A stretch of 64,000 nt of DNA from Methanolacinia paynteri (GTDB taxonomy: Archaea > Halobacteriota > Methanomicrobia > Methanomicrobiales > Methanomicrobiaceae): contig NZ_KN360931.1 of assembly GCF_000784355.1 (NCBI RefSeq), forward strand, positions 20,942 through 84,941, given 5' to 3'. Below the pieces are notes generated by a model that was not told the DNA's origin, did not search any database, and saw only the letters and a program-made list of their open reading frames with translations. Every line of letters begins with the position of its first letter. Positions within the stretch are counted from its first letter, which is position 1. This document shows positions 18,337-26,711 of the stretch, piece after piece. A program made the position numbers and the translations under genes.

Positions 18337-18888
18337 ATGAAGAGATATGTAGTAGCAGTAACCGGCGCCAGCGGGATGGCGTACGCAAAGAGGCTTCTTG
18401 AAGTTCTTACCGAGAAGGGAGAGGTCCATATCATCATATCGGATATTGCAAAGAAGATAGCGGAATACGAAGGTGTCGATCTCTCGGGTTTTAACGGAGT
18501 ATACGTCGGAGAGGACGAGATGTTCGCCGATATCGCAAGCGGCTCTTTCCGTTATGAGGGAATGATAATCTGCCCGTGCAGCATGAAGACGCTTGCGGCT
18601 GTCAGTTCCGGCTACTCTGAAAATCTGATCACACGTGCAGCTGACGTATGCCTCAAAGAGAGAAGGAAATGCCTCCTGATGCCGAGGGAGATGCCGCTTT
18701 CAAGAATTCATCTCAAAAATATGCTGGATGCGGATGAAGCAGGTGCGACGATAATGATGATGGCCCCGGGATTTTATATGAAACCGACAAAGATCGAAGA
18801 TCTTGTCGATATGGTCGTCGCAAGAGCTCTCGATCACCTGGGAGTCGAACACGATCTGGGATTTCGATGGAGTGGATATGATGCGTGA
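18337..18888 (+). CDS. ubiX: Flavin prenyltransferase UbiX
   Basis: Makes prenylated FMN, the cofactor of UbiD-type decarboxylases. The N-terminal VAVTGASGMAYAKRLLE is the FMN-binding signature; CPCSMKTLAAVSSGYSENLITRAADV and the downstream LLMPREMPLS are diagnostic. The length of 183 residues is normal. An SD-like GGAGAG precedes the start. Its stop codon overlaps the start of the ubiD-family gene, so cofactor supply and the dependent enzyme are coexpressed. Confidence 0.93.
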   Translation: MKRYVVAVTGASGMAYAKRLLEVLTEKGEVHIIISDIAKKIAEYEGVDLSGFNGVYVGEDEMFADIASGSFRYEGMIICPCSMKTLAAVSSGYSENLITRAADVCLKERRKCLLMPREMPLSRIHLKNMLDADEAGATIMMMAPGFYMKPTKIEDLVDMVVARALDHLGVEHDLGFRWSGYDA

Positions 18889-20122
18889 TTTTATAGAATT
18901 GATGAGGGAAAAGGATCTTGTAGTCGATGTAGAGGAAGAGGTCTCGTCGGTATACGAAGCGCCTAAAATGGCGGCTGCGACCGATAAGCTTCTCTTCTTC
19001 CATAAGCTTGACAAGGTCCACCGCGGTGTGATGAACGTTACTGCATCGAGGAAGGCGATATCGCTTGCCCTCGGGTATGATGAGAAGGATGTCGTAAGGA
19101 GCCTTGCGTCGGCAGGCTACGACGGTGTTGTGAATAATGCGGGGCAGCTCAATATGCATCCGCCTGATCTCTTCAGTCTTCCGGTTATGCGCCATTACCC
19201 TCTTGATGCAGGCAGGTATCTTACCTCTGCAGTTGTCTTTTCAGAATACGGCGGAATCACGAATGCATCGATTCACAGAATGCTTGTTCTCGACGAAAAA
19301 AGACTGGCCGCAAGACTTGTTGAAGGCCGGCATACGTACAATCTCTTAAGAACTTCACTTGAAAACGGCGATCGCCTGCCCGTAGCTATAACCATAGGAA
19401 CGCATCCGCGGGTTACCTTTGCATCGTGCACCCGTGTTCCGACCGGAAAAGAACTGGGGTATGCCGCTGAATTATCCGGCGGGGAGATGGATGTCTTCGA
19501 GTGTGAAAACGGCGTTCATGTTCCCGATGCCGAGATAGTCCTCGAAGGTTATATCACCGTGGATAAAGCTGACGAGGGCCCCTTTGTCGATATTACGGGG
19601 ACCTACGATCCCGTAAGGCCCGCCCCTGTTATCGAGCTTACAGGTATGCACCTGAAGAACGATCCGATCTTCCACGGGATTCTCCCGGGGGGTAACGAGC
19701 ATAAGCTCCTGATGGGGATGCCATATGAGCCGAAGATCTATCGTGCCGTCGGAGAGGTGACGACAGTCAGGAATGTATCGCTCACAACAGGCGGCTGTGG
19801 GTACCTGCACGGCGTTGTCCAGGTGAGGAAGAATACCCAGGGAGATGCGAAGAATGCGATTATGGCCGCATTTGCCGCACATACCTCGCTGAAGCATGTC
19901 GTAATCGTTGACGAGGACATCGATATATACGATATGGAGGATGTCGAGTACGCAATCGCGACCCGTGTCAGGGGTGACCGGGACCTTATGGTTATCGAAG
20001 GAGCCAGGGGTTCTTCGCTCGATCCGTGCAGGATCGGTGACGGTACAAATGTAAAAGTCGGAGTCGATGCAACGATGGTTATGGGAGAAGAAAAGAATTT
20101 CGTTAGAGCCGGGTGGGATTGA
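18878..20122 (+). CDS. UbiD-family decarboxylase, likely anhydromevalonate phosphate decarboxylase
   Basis: UbiD-type, prenyl-FMN-dependent decarboxylase. Signatures include EYGGITNASIHRM near 150, EGRHTYNLL near 170, PFVDITGTYD near 245, and the conserved C-terminal region TRVRGDRDLMVIEGARGSSLDP. In archaea one UbiD subgroup converts trans-anhydromevalonate 5-phosphate to isopentenyl phosphate. Placement between ubiX and the aconitase X gene supports that function over an aromatic-acid decarboxylase. The start is ATG 18878 or 18881, behind GGAG at 18869-18872; an ORF start at 18803 would lie deep inside ubiX. Confidence 0.88.
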   Translation: MMRDFIELMREKDLVVDVEEEVSSVYEAPKMAAATDKLLFFHKLDKVHRGVMNVTASRKAISLALGYDEKDVVRSLASAGYDGVVNNAGQLNMHPPDLFSLPVMRHYPLDAGRYLTSAVVFSEYGGITNASIHRMLVLDEKRLAARLVEGRHTYNLLRTSLENGDRLPVAITIGTHPRVTFASCTRVPTGKELGYAAELSGGEMDVFECENGVHVPDAEIVLEGYITVDKADEGPFVDITGTYDPVRPAPVIELTGMHLKNDPIFHGILPGGNEHKLLMGMPYEPKIYRAVGEVTTVRNVSLTTGGCGYLHGVVQVRKNTQGDAKNAIMAAFAAHTSLKHVVIVDEDIDIYDMEDVEYAIATRVRGDRDLMVIEGARGSSLDPCRIGDGTNVKVGVDATMVMGEEKNFVRAGWD

Positions 20123-20128
20123 TAACAC

Positions 20129-21292
20129 ATGCAGCTTGACAGGGAAGATGAAAATATTTTAGCCGGGGAGTACGGCGAGACAAGACAGAAGATGATGGAG
20201 ATCCTCGTTGCCTTGGGGAAGGTCTTCGGGGCGGAGGAGCTTGTGCCGATAACGAGTGCCCAGATAAGCGGAGCGTCGTATAAGACAATAGGCGAATGGG
20301 GACTTGAATGGCTGAGAAATCTTGATGCACGAGTTGCTGTTCTTTCTGTCCTAAATCCGGTCGGAATGCCCCGTGACAACTGGCGCGATATCGGGATCTC
20401 AAAGGAGTTTGCAGATAAGCAGCTGGCAGTAATGGATGCATACCGGAAGCTTGGCGTGAAGATGGAGTGCACCTGTACGCCATACTATCTTTATACGAAC
20501 CTGACGATGCAGGATCATCTTGCATGGTCCGAATCATCTGCGGTCTCTTATGTCAACTCGGTTATCGGCGCGAAGACGAACCGCGAGGGAGGGCCGTCCG
20601 CACTTGCAGCGGCAATTATCGGCAAAACTCCCAAGTATGGGCTGCACCTGTTCAAAAACCGTATGCCTCAGGTTACTGTTGAGGTCGAGGATTCGAATGC
20701 TCTTCACGCCGGGCATTTCGGTGCTATAGGATATCTTGCAGGGAAGGAGGTTGGAAACAGGATACCGTACTTTACGAATATACGCGCATCGAGAGACCAG
20801 CTCAAAGCTCTCGGGGCAGCGATGGCGGCGACCGGCGCAGTCGCGCTGTATCATGTAAAGGGGATAACCCCTGAGGCGAGACTGCCGACATTTGCTCCGG
20901 AGCCTTCGGAAAAGATCGTGATAGAGGCATCCGAGATCGAATCGCTGTTTAAGGAAAAGGAGATCGATGCGGTGGCCGTCGGGTGCCCTCACTGCTCGGC
21001 TGAAGAGCTTGCAAAAATTTCAGATCTTCTCGCGGGCCGAAAGGTGAAAAAACCTCTCTATATTTTCTCGTCGAAAGGCGTGAAGGATGCAAACGCCGGT
21101 ATAGTCTCGAAGATTCAAAAGACCGGAGCAAAGGTTATCGAGGATACCTGCATCGTGGTATCTCCTGCGATGGATAAATTCGATACGATAATGGTCGATT
21201 CCGGCAAGGCCTTTGCCTATGTCCCGAATATGTGTGGCGCCGAGGCAAGACTGGGAAGCCTTGAAGAGTGCATCGAAGAGGCCGTGAGATAA
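20129..21292 (+). CDS. Aconitase X catalytic domain, likely phosphomevalonate dehydratase large subunit
   Basis: Iron-sulfur dehydratase of the aconitase X family (DUF521). In archaea its members dehydrate mevalonate 5-phosphate to trans-anhydromevalonate 5-phosphate, the step before the UbiD-type decarboxylase encoded six bases upstream. Cluster-ligand candidates are Cys in KMECTCTPYY near 112, VGCPHCSAEE near 288 and the C-terminal VPNMCGAEARLG; GHFGAIGYLAGKEVGNRIPY is a family block. The length of 387 residues fits the large subunit alone. The small subunit (DUF126 type) is not in this window. Confidence 0.87.
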   Translation: MQLDREDENILAGEYGETRQKMMEILVALGKVFGAEELVPITSAQISGASYKTIGEWGLEWLRNLDARVAVLSVLNPVGMPRDNWRDIGISKEFADKQLAVMDAYRKLGVKMECTCTPYYLYTNLTMQDHLAWSESSAVSYVNSVIGAKTNREGGPSALAAAIIGKTPKYGLHLFKNRMPQVTVEVEDSNALHAGHFGAIGYLAGKEVGNRIPYFTNIRASRDQLKALGAAMAATGAVALYHVKGITPEARLPTFAPEPSEKIVIEASEIESLFKEKEIDAVAVGCPHCSAEELAKISDLLAGRKVKKPLYIFSSKGVKDANAGIVSKIQKTGAKVIEDTCIVVSPAMDKFDTIMVDSGKAFAYVPNMCGAEARLGSLEECIEEAVR

Positions 21293-22036
21293 ATAACGGA
21301 CTTGCAGGAATCCTGTTTAAATGAATCTCCGGATTCTTGTTTTTGCCGGAGTTGGCGAGCTTACATTTTTTTGATAATGATCCCCTTTGCAAAGATATTG
21401 TCCGGTGAATATTTTTTGAAGAGCAATTGTTTCAAACCGCCGCTAAATTATAAAGTAAAGTTTAAATAAGCCATGAAAACGGCGAAAAACCCATTTTTTA
21501 CATCCACACAGATGCCTGAGATTCCACGATCTCCTCCCTGTTCAATATAAACATCGTCTGAAAAAAACAGGGCAATCACGTGCCGTTATATCGATGCAAT
21601 TCTGGCTTTAATCCCAATATAGTCGATATATTTGGCGTTATTGGGATCCACCCTCAAAATCACTGGTCAAAAGAGCAAAATAAGCTCAAATTGGAGTTTT
21701 TTGGGTGACATTCATTTTGCGGAAATAAGTAGGACACTCCGGATGATTAGATTGGGAGTCTGATCAAAGAGCCTTTGAGGATCAAAAGATTGAAAACTGT
21801 TTCTCGTTTATACCAGTAAACACGCGCAGAAGAAATCAATAATTGTATGCTTGTGATCTCTCTAAAAAACGTATGAAAACCGATTCCCGTAGATAATGCA
21901 TCATCAAATAACAATACGATTAAGTTTTTTCTATTGACTTCCGAAGGGATTGTTCAAGAGCATGGTGAAAACTGGTATATAGACTTACATTATATTTTCA
22001 ACCAGAGGCGGATGAGGAGTGTTGCTCCCCTAAAAA
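21293..22036. other. Long non-coding interval containing R1
   Basis: Apart from unit R1 I see no gene in this stretch. The remainder is AT-rich and includes no tRNA-like or ORF-like signal that I can support. Confidence 0.5.
21445..21704 (+). repeat. R unit copy R1 (260 bp): promoter, hairpins and T-rich end; candidate ncRNA
   Basis: Begins AAATTATAAAGTAAAG and TTTAAATAAG, a BRE/TATA-like promoter with TATA at 21461-21468, predicting transcription from about 21490. The conserved core (21500-21597) folds into a 5-bp hairpin GAGAT/ATCTC (21518-21522/21529-21533) and a 7-bp stem CCCTGTT/AACAGGG (21536-21542/21566-21572). The block TGCCGTTATATCGATG closes the core. A second conserved block, AAAATAAGCTCAAATTG, precedes a T6 tract at 21697-21702. 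No protein-coding frame is conserved among copies. Confidence 0.72.
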
Positions 22037-22111
22037 CCTTTTATAAATCTGGTTAAATCTCCAGTGTAGAAGGAGCAGGATTCTATGCTCGAATTCACAA
22101 TCCTTCTTTTT
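22037..22111 (+). promoter_or_regulatory. Promoter and 5'-terminal hairpin plus T-tract (attenuator-like leader)
   Basis: A TATA element (TTTATAAA, around 22039-22046) predicts a start near 22069. Exactly there begins GAAGGAGCA, which can pair in two parts: GAGCA with TGCTC (22085-22089) and GAAGGA with TCCTTC (22101-22106), directly followed by T5. Transcription may therefore stop after about 43 bases, or the fold may control the downstream leader ORF. The mechanism is inference; the palindrome and T-run are visible. Confidence 0.45.
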
Positions 22112-22121
22112 AGGAGTATAT

Positions 22122-22208
22122 ATGGATTTATTCCACCGGAATTGCTTATTGTCAGCTTTATTGCGGATTAAAGTTTGCACGCCGGTTGTTAAAATTGAAA
22201 AGAGATGA
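22122..22208 (+). CDS. 28-codon leader ORF ahead of the secreted protein gene
   Basis: ATG 22122 lies five bases after AGGAG (22112-22116), a better SD than that of the next gene. The frame runs 28 codons, starting MDLFHRNCLL and ending VVKIEKR, and stops with TGA at 22206-22208, only four bases before ATG 22213. Ribosomes ending here could reinitiate on the secreted-protein gene. No similarity is recognised, and coding status is unproven. Confidence 0.4.
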   Translation: MDLFHRNCLLSALLRIKVCTPVVKIEKR

Positions 22209-22212
22209 AAAA

Positions 22213-23238
22213 ATGAAAACAGAATCCGGTATGCCGGCCCTTGGCCTGCTATTGGTAGTGGCACTCGCCGGTGCGATCTTCGTTCCGGTCGTTAGCGCTG
22301 AATCTGAAAATAATTTAAATGAAAATTTCTCCTCCGGTGGAGACATAGTAGGAATCGATACGCAATTAAAAAGAAGTCCGTATCTTTTAGATGAAGAAGG
22401 AGACAGATTAAGTGACACAGAAATCTCGGAAATGATAGAAAAAATGCCGAAAGTAACATATCTGGATGGAATGACTGAGACCGAGAGCAAAAAGATTTCT
22501 GAGATCCTAAACCAGTTGCATAAATATAGATCTATCTCAGAAAGTATGGATAAAGCCAATTCATTAAAAACAGTTCAGGTACAGGCAGACGCGGGAGCCC
22601 GCATTGATGATTATCACTATAATGGAATCAATGGGAATAATCATCCGGGGTATTTGGAGGTTTCTTCCGACGGAACAGTCTGTCATTATCTCACATCCCA
22701 TATTGGAAAAAAAATTAGTGGAGTTGATACGTGGATAGAGGTTGGAGTAGCCAAAATATCCTCTGCAATAGTAGGTGGAGATCCATCAAAATATGTAGTT
22801 TATACTTATGACAGTACCGCTTATGGAGATGAGAAATATATTGCTCATCGAACATTCACAAGCGGATTTAGGGACTATAATTTTGAGATTTATATTAGCA
22901 CATCATCGACATCTGAGGGTTATCCATATATACTGTCATGGCAGGGATCGGTAATTAGAACGGGGTATGTACCGTTTTGTTATGGTGATGTGGATGAAAA
23001 CCATGAGTATTTTGCTTTCGATGGAAATACTTTTAATTCAGTCTCTGAATCATATTTATGTGACTCATACCTTTTTACCAGTTATAATTCCAATACTCTA
23101 TGGTGGAATGGAAACATCCCCGATTTTACTAAAAAACATTTAACAACTGATTGTTCTGCAGGAACGCCACAATTGGAATATCCTTTTCTTGTCCCGTGGT
23201 GGTCTGAGGCTTACCAGGTGAAATCATGGATACCGTAA
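22213..23238 (+). CDS. Secreted protein of unknown function
   Basis: Not recognised as a known enzyme. ATG 22213 gives a signal peptide (MKTESGMPALGLLLVV then ALAGAIFVPVVSA, cleavage likely after SA at residue 29). The mature protein has a charged helical segment (about 45-120) and then a Tyr/Ser-rich, beta-sheet-like region with several Cys, suggesting an extracellular fold with disulfides. Codon and base composition are more AT-rich than in the flanking metabolic genes. It overlaps the next gene by 13 bases and sits between the direct repeats R1 and R2, which suggests an accessory cassette. Confidence 0.65.
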   Translation: MKTESGMPALGLLLVVALAGAIFVPVVSAESENNLNENFSSGGDIVGIDTQLKRSPYLLDEEGDRLSDTEISEMIEKMPKVTYLDGMTETESKKISEILNQLHKYRSISESMDKANSLKTVQVQADAGARIDDYHYNGINGNNHPGYLEVSSDGTVCHYLTSHIGKKISGVDTWIEVGVAKISSAIVGGDPSKYVVYTYDSTAYGDEKYIAHRTFTSGFRDYNFEIYISTSSTSEGYPYILSWQGSVIRTGYVPFCYGDVDENHEYFAFDGNTFNSVSESYLCDSYLFTSYNSNTLWWNGNIPDFTKKHLTTDCSAGTPQLEYPFLVPWWSEAYQVKSWIP

Positions 23239-23624
23239 AAAAATGGATACCTATCCTTATCATAACTTTTTTTGTAGGATTGTTGGCTGGATATTTTCTC
23301 CCTGTACAATCCGATCATGGTGAAGAGGCTTTTGTAAATGCAACTCCGGCAAATGCAACAGATCTTACTGCCCTGAATGTGGCGCTCGATGACCCGGAAG
23401 TTATCGAATTTTTAGAGAATAAAAGCATTGATTCAATCAAATTCTCCAGAGTAAGTTATGATGAAAAAGATAAGAATTTGATCCAGATTGGATTTCACCT
23501 GAGTGACTCGGAAGCTGGCACTTGTTTGTCAAGCCCGAGGATGTATGTTGAAGTAAATAATTCATGTATGATCTATTCGGTATATCAGCCATATCCGTCT
23601 TATATACCGGGTTGCAAATCATAA
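23226..23624 (+). CDS. Small membrane-anchored extracellular protein
   Basis: 132 residues, with a single N-terminal hydrophobic segment (WIPILIITFFVGLLAGYFL) that can act as signal anchor, then a soluble domain with three Cys and several NxT/NxS sites. Its ATG lies inside the end of the preceding gene, so the pair is translationally coupled and may form a complex. I do not recognise the family. Confidence 0.6.
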   Translation: MDTVKKWIPILIITFFVGLLAGYFLPVQSDHGEEAFVNATPANATDLTALNVALDDPEVIEFLENKSIDSIKFSRVSYDEKDKNLIQIGFHLSDSEAGTCLSSPRMYVEVNNSCMIYSVYQPYPSYIPGCKS

Positions 23625-23774
23625 TTTTAATCGTCCTCACTGAATGTAAACTGAAATTTATTAAATAGGATTTACTTTTTTTGGAGGGGTACCGGGTGAC
23701 GAAGTTTTATGGAAGTAACTGAAATTAGATCTTCTGTGAGATTTTTGGATTGATCTGATCTTCAGACAATCGTC

Positions 23775-24035
23775 AAATTGTAAAGTAAAGCATAAATAGG
23801 GGATGAAAACAGCGGGAATTACGATCTTTTACATCCACACAGAAGCCTGAGATTCCACGATCTCCTTCCTCTTCGATATAAACATCGTCTGAAAAAAAGA
23901 GGTCATTCTCGTGCCGTTATTTCGATGTGATCCGGGCTTAAATCCTTAAAAAAACGGCAGAACAGCGTTTTTTATAATCATACTCTAAAACGCCGGTCAA
24001 AAGGGCAAAATAAGCTCAAATTGCCGGTTTTTTGG
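23775..24035 (+). repeat. R unit copy R2 (261 bp), direct repeat of R1; candidate ncRNA
   Basis: Same architecture as R1: AAATTGTAAAGTAAAG and ATAAATAG promoter, ACATCCACACAGA block, hairpin GAGAT/ATCTC (23849-23853/23860-23864), and a stem CCTCTT/AAGAGG (23868-23873/23897-23902). Against R1, a G-C pair in that stem has become C-G, a compensatory change. R2 adds a long-range TGCCGTT/AACGGCA pairing (from 23921) and a GCGTTTT/AAAACGC hairpin, then AAAATAAGCTCAAATTG, GGCAA/TTGCC and a T6 tract. The rest of 23625-24171 has no visible gene. Confidence 0.72.
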
Positions 24036-24171
24036 ACCTTTGTATCACAGTATGATCCCGGAGGATCATATCCCAGGTTTTCTCAAACGGCTTTATGGAA
24101 AGGATATAATATGAAAAAGAACACTTTCTTTCTCATTTCACATATGCATGATTTTTGAACAGTGTAAGTAT

Positions 24172-25047
24172 TTACATAGCCAGCAAATCACTCATACTAA
24201 ATGTTGGCTTAGGAGTCGGTGTTTTTAGAGCGCTTAGATCTAAGGTAGGTTTTGGTGTTGGGGAATCTAATTTACTTAAATCTAGAGTAGGTTTAGGTGT
24301 TGACTTTGTTGTAGGAAGTTCCCAATAACATTTTTCGTTTGATTTATAGACTTTTTTATAGGTACCATCTGAATAATATGCATAATAGGAATCATCATCA
24401 TTATAATAGAATTTACTACCGGGCCTTGATCCTGACCAATCGAGATTTAGCCAATAATCAGTTTTGCCATTTTTTTGTTCGGCATGATAATAAAATGATC
24501 TGGCGTCGTTATATCTCTTTTTTATTGAGTTAATATAATTATCAAGCTGATCTTTAGAGGTAACATAAACCTCTGCATAATAATGGCCACCTTCATCCTC
24601 GTTATGCACTAAGATCACTCTTGACTCACCACCAATTGCTTTGATATACGATGCAATTAGTATTGCGAAGTCATCGCAATCTCCTTTATAGCCAAGTTTT
24701 GTGGTACGACTTGCGGGGGAAAGATAATCCAGACCGTTAGGATCATTTACATAAGTCCAGTGGGTAACAACGGAGTTCCAAATATCAATAATTTGATTGG
24801 GGTTATAATCACCTGTACTGGAGTGTTTTATTAAACTTAAAGCTCCATCTCGGGTCTCAGGATTTGCTATATCCATAGCTTCGGAGATTTTTTTTGCCCT
24901 GTCTTCGTTACCTGTTAGATCCATTTTGGAAATGTCTAATTTACTTGAGGCAGATGACTCGTCATTTGAACTGTTAGAAGTACATCCTGTTATGAAAATA
25001 ACTCCAAATATTACGATAATAATTAAAAAAAGATCCCGTTTTGCCAT
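24172..25047 (-). CDS. Lipoprotein with transglutaminase-like domain and C-terminal TPKP repeats
   Basis: The N-terminus has a lipobox-like FITGC after a hydrophobic segment, so it is probably lipid-anchored outside the cell. The central domain carries a transglutaminase-like (cysteine protease fold) triad: Cys in GYKGDCDDFAI near residue 121, His in GGHYYAEVYV near 152, and Asp in LNLDWSG near 202. The C-terminal tail contains three imperfect repeats of TPKPTLDLS type. Base composition is AT-rich. Function may be cell-surface proteolysis or cross-linking, by family analogy only. Confidence 0.72.
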   Translation of the reverse strand: MAKRDLFLIIIVIFGVIFITGCTSNSSNDESSASSKLDISKMDLTGNEDRAKKISEAMDIANPETRDGALSLIKHSSTGDYNPNQIIDIWNSVVTHWTYVNDPNGLDYLSPASRTTKLGYKGDCDDFAILIASYIKAIGGESRVILVHNEDEGGHYYAEVYVTSKDQLDNYINSIKKRYNDARSFYYHAEQKNGKTDYWLNLDWSGSRPGSKFYYNDDDSYYAYYSDGTYKKVYKSNEKCYWELPTTKSTPKPTLDLSKLDSPTPKPTLDLSALKTPTPKPTFSMSDLLAM

Positions 25048-25292
25048 GAAATAATATATTTTATTTTTAGCGATATAATTTACTAAATTGATTTATTGAA
25101 ATAAATCGGTGCATTTTGTTGAAATAAGCATTTTCTTCTAAGTTCTTTTTACTGATTAAAAAGACAGACTGCTAATTTATGCAAATTATATCTCTGTGTG
25201 ATTATTTTATTGATCCTCATTTTTGGGATAGCTCATCGGCAGGTTATCAAAGTGATGAACTTGGATCTTAAAAGGTGAAGAGTTGATTTATA

Positions 25293-26201
25293 TTAAAAAT
25301 CCGGAATATCCTCTGCCTTCACAACATACACTTTTGAAAAGTGATCAGGGTGGTATCTCATCTTGGCTTCCCTTAGACCGGGCAGACCGAGGTCCGATTC
25401 CCTGTTGATAAATTTATATTTTCCTTTGAGATTTTTCGCAGTTTCATTATTGATTATTTTATAGCTCCCGCTGCATTTTGGGAGTCCTTTCTCAAAATGA
25501 ACCACAATATTGTCTGGGTTCAATTCTTCAAAGATCGAAAGGGCAATAATGTCTTCCTCGTTTTTGATAATTATCCCGGAAAGCTCCAGTTCCCTGTAAT
25601 GATCCACTGCATACTGGAGGGCGTTCATCTCGTAATTCAGGACGCTATTCTCTTCGCAGTGCTTCCATTCACACCATTTTATGAGGAATTTATGAATGCT
25701 TTCAAGGCTTTCATCTGAGATATCCTCGATCTTATAGCTGCATTTATTCTTGAATTTGTTGATCTGCTTCCTGATATTGAAAAAATCCTTTCCCGGAAGA
25801 TCTGCAAGAAGTTCGGTATCGTATACATAGTCGAAGAAATCCCGTTCGGGAACAATTACGTCCTTTGGAATATATTTAAGGACCTTCAGAAATGTATTTT
25901 TATCAAATATTTCATATGCGTGGTCTGTTCCGTATTCCTTTGCAAGTTTCAGAGTATCGATCAATAATGAATCGTCATATTCTCCGAAAGGCCCCCTGAA
26001 CGAATAGTCTCCGTCGATCTCGGATGAAATAATGACCGCACCTCCGACGTTCACAAACCTGTAGTGCGCATATTCAGACCAGCATACCATTGTCGGAAAT
26101 GTGTTGTCACTGTGTTCGGATGGGTACTTTGAAAAAAATTCTTTGAAAAAAGCTTTATCTTTGAGGGTTACGTCCCTGAAATCGTTAATATCAATCATCA
26201 T
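25293..26201 (-). CDS. DUF2156 (phosphatidylglycerol lysyltransferase C-terminal-like) protein
   Basis: 302 residues that match the soluble GNAT-fold domain of the DUF2156 family: the N-terminal segment DFRDVTLKDKAFF, the middle KFKNKCSYKIEDI and the C-terminal KYKFINRESDLGLPGLREAKMRYHP are typical, the last corresponding to the conserved EDLGIEGLRKAK region. Bacterial relatives transfer aminoacyl groups to lipids, but stand-alone archaeal forms lack the membrane part and their substrate is unknown. The start overlaps the preceding GNAT gene by 11 bases. Confidence 0.82.
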   Translation of the reverse strand: MMIDINDFRDVTLKDKAFFKEFFSKYPSEHSDNTFPTMVCWSEYAHYRFVNVGGAVIISSEIDGDYSFRGPFGEYDDSLLIDTLKLAKEYGTDHAYEIFDKNTFLKVLKYIPKDVIVPERDFFDYVYDTELLADLPGKDFFNIRKQINKFKNKCSYKIEDISDESLESIHKFLIKWCEWKHCEENSVLNYEMNALQYAVDHYRELELSGIIIKNEEDIIALSIFEELNPDNIVVHFEKGLPKCSGSYKIINNETAKNLKGKYKFINRESDLGLPGLREAKMRYHPDHFSKVYVVKAEDIPDF

Positions 26202-26625
26202 AGAACCTTAGAACCATTGGAATATGATCGTCCATTATTGAAAATCCTTCCTTTTCATAAAATTTTGAGGTTCCGGGTTCAGCAATAAGGCCTATCCAGC
26301 TTAGGCCGCGTTTTCTGGATTCAGCGACCAGGGTCTTTAAAATGCGACTGCCGACACCAGTACCCCTGTAATCCGAATGGACCACAAGATCCTGAACATA
26401 TCCGTCCGATGAACCGTCCGAGATCACTCTCCCCATACCTACTGCCCTGTTCTTTTCGTTGACGGCTACTGCAAACAGGAAGCTTCCGCCTATCAGCGGT
26501 TTGATCTCATCGGGATTCCATTCTTCCTTCCACCATCCCCCCTCTCTGTAGAGATCAACGATCTCACTGATATCCCAGTCCTTTATAATTGAGATCTCAA
26601 TATTCGTATCTTTCATTTTACTCAT
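26191..26625 (-). CDS. GNAT-family N-acetyltransferase
   Basis: 144 residues with the acetyl-CoA-binding loop DYRGTGVGSRIL near residue 88 preceded by YVQDLVVHS, and FYEKEGF near the C-terminus, all classical GNAT features. The acceptor is unknown. It is translationally coupled to the downstream DUF2156 gene. It is divergent from DUF1890. Confidence 0.88.
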   Translation of the reverse strand: MSKMKDTNIEISIIKDWDISEIVDLYREGGWWKEEWNPDEIKPLIGGSFLFAVAVNEKNRAVGMGRVISDGSSDGYVQDLVVHSDYRGTGVGSRILKTLVAESRKRGLSWIGLIAEPGTSKFYEKEGFSIMDDHIPMVLRFYDD

Positions 26626-26659
26626 CCGGCTCGGTTCTCTGGGTATTATAATATTTAAT

Positions 26660-26675
26660 ATTTATATGTATAAAT
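26660..26675. promoter_or_regulatory. Symmetric TATA-like element in a divergent promoter
   Basis: ATTTATA, TG, TATAAAT is a perfect 7-bp palindrome between the divergent GNAT and DUF1890 genes. It may supply TATA elements in both directions. No other operator is obvious. Confidence 0.4.
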
Positions 26676-26711
26676 AAGAGTGAAGCCGAATAGAACAGGT
26701 CCGTGTGATTG

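Noticed and set aside
24199..24310. DNA tandem repeat as a separate repeat feature
   Set aside because: It is simply the coding sequence of the TPKP tail of the lipoprotein and is described there.
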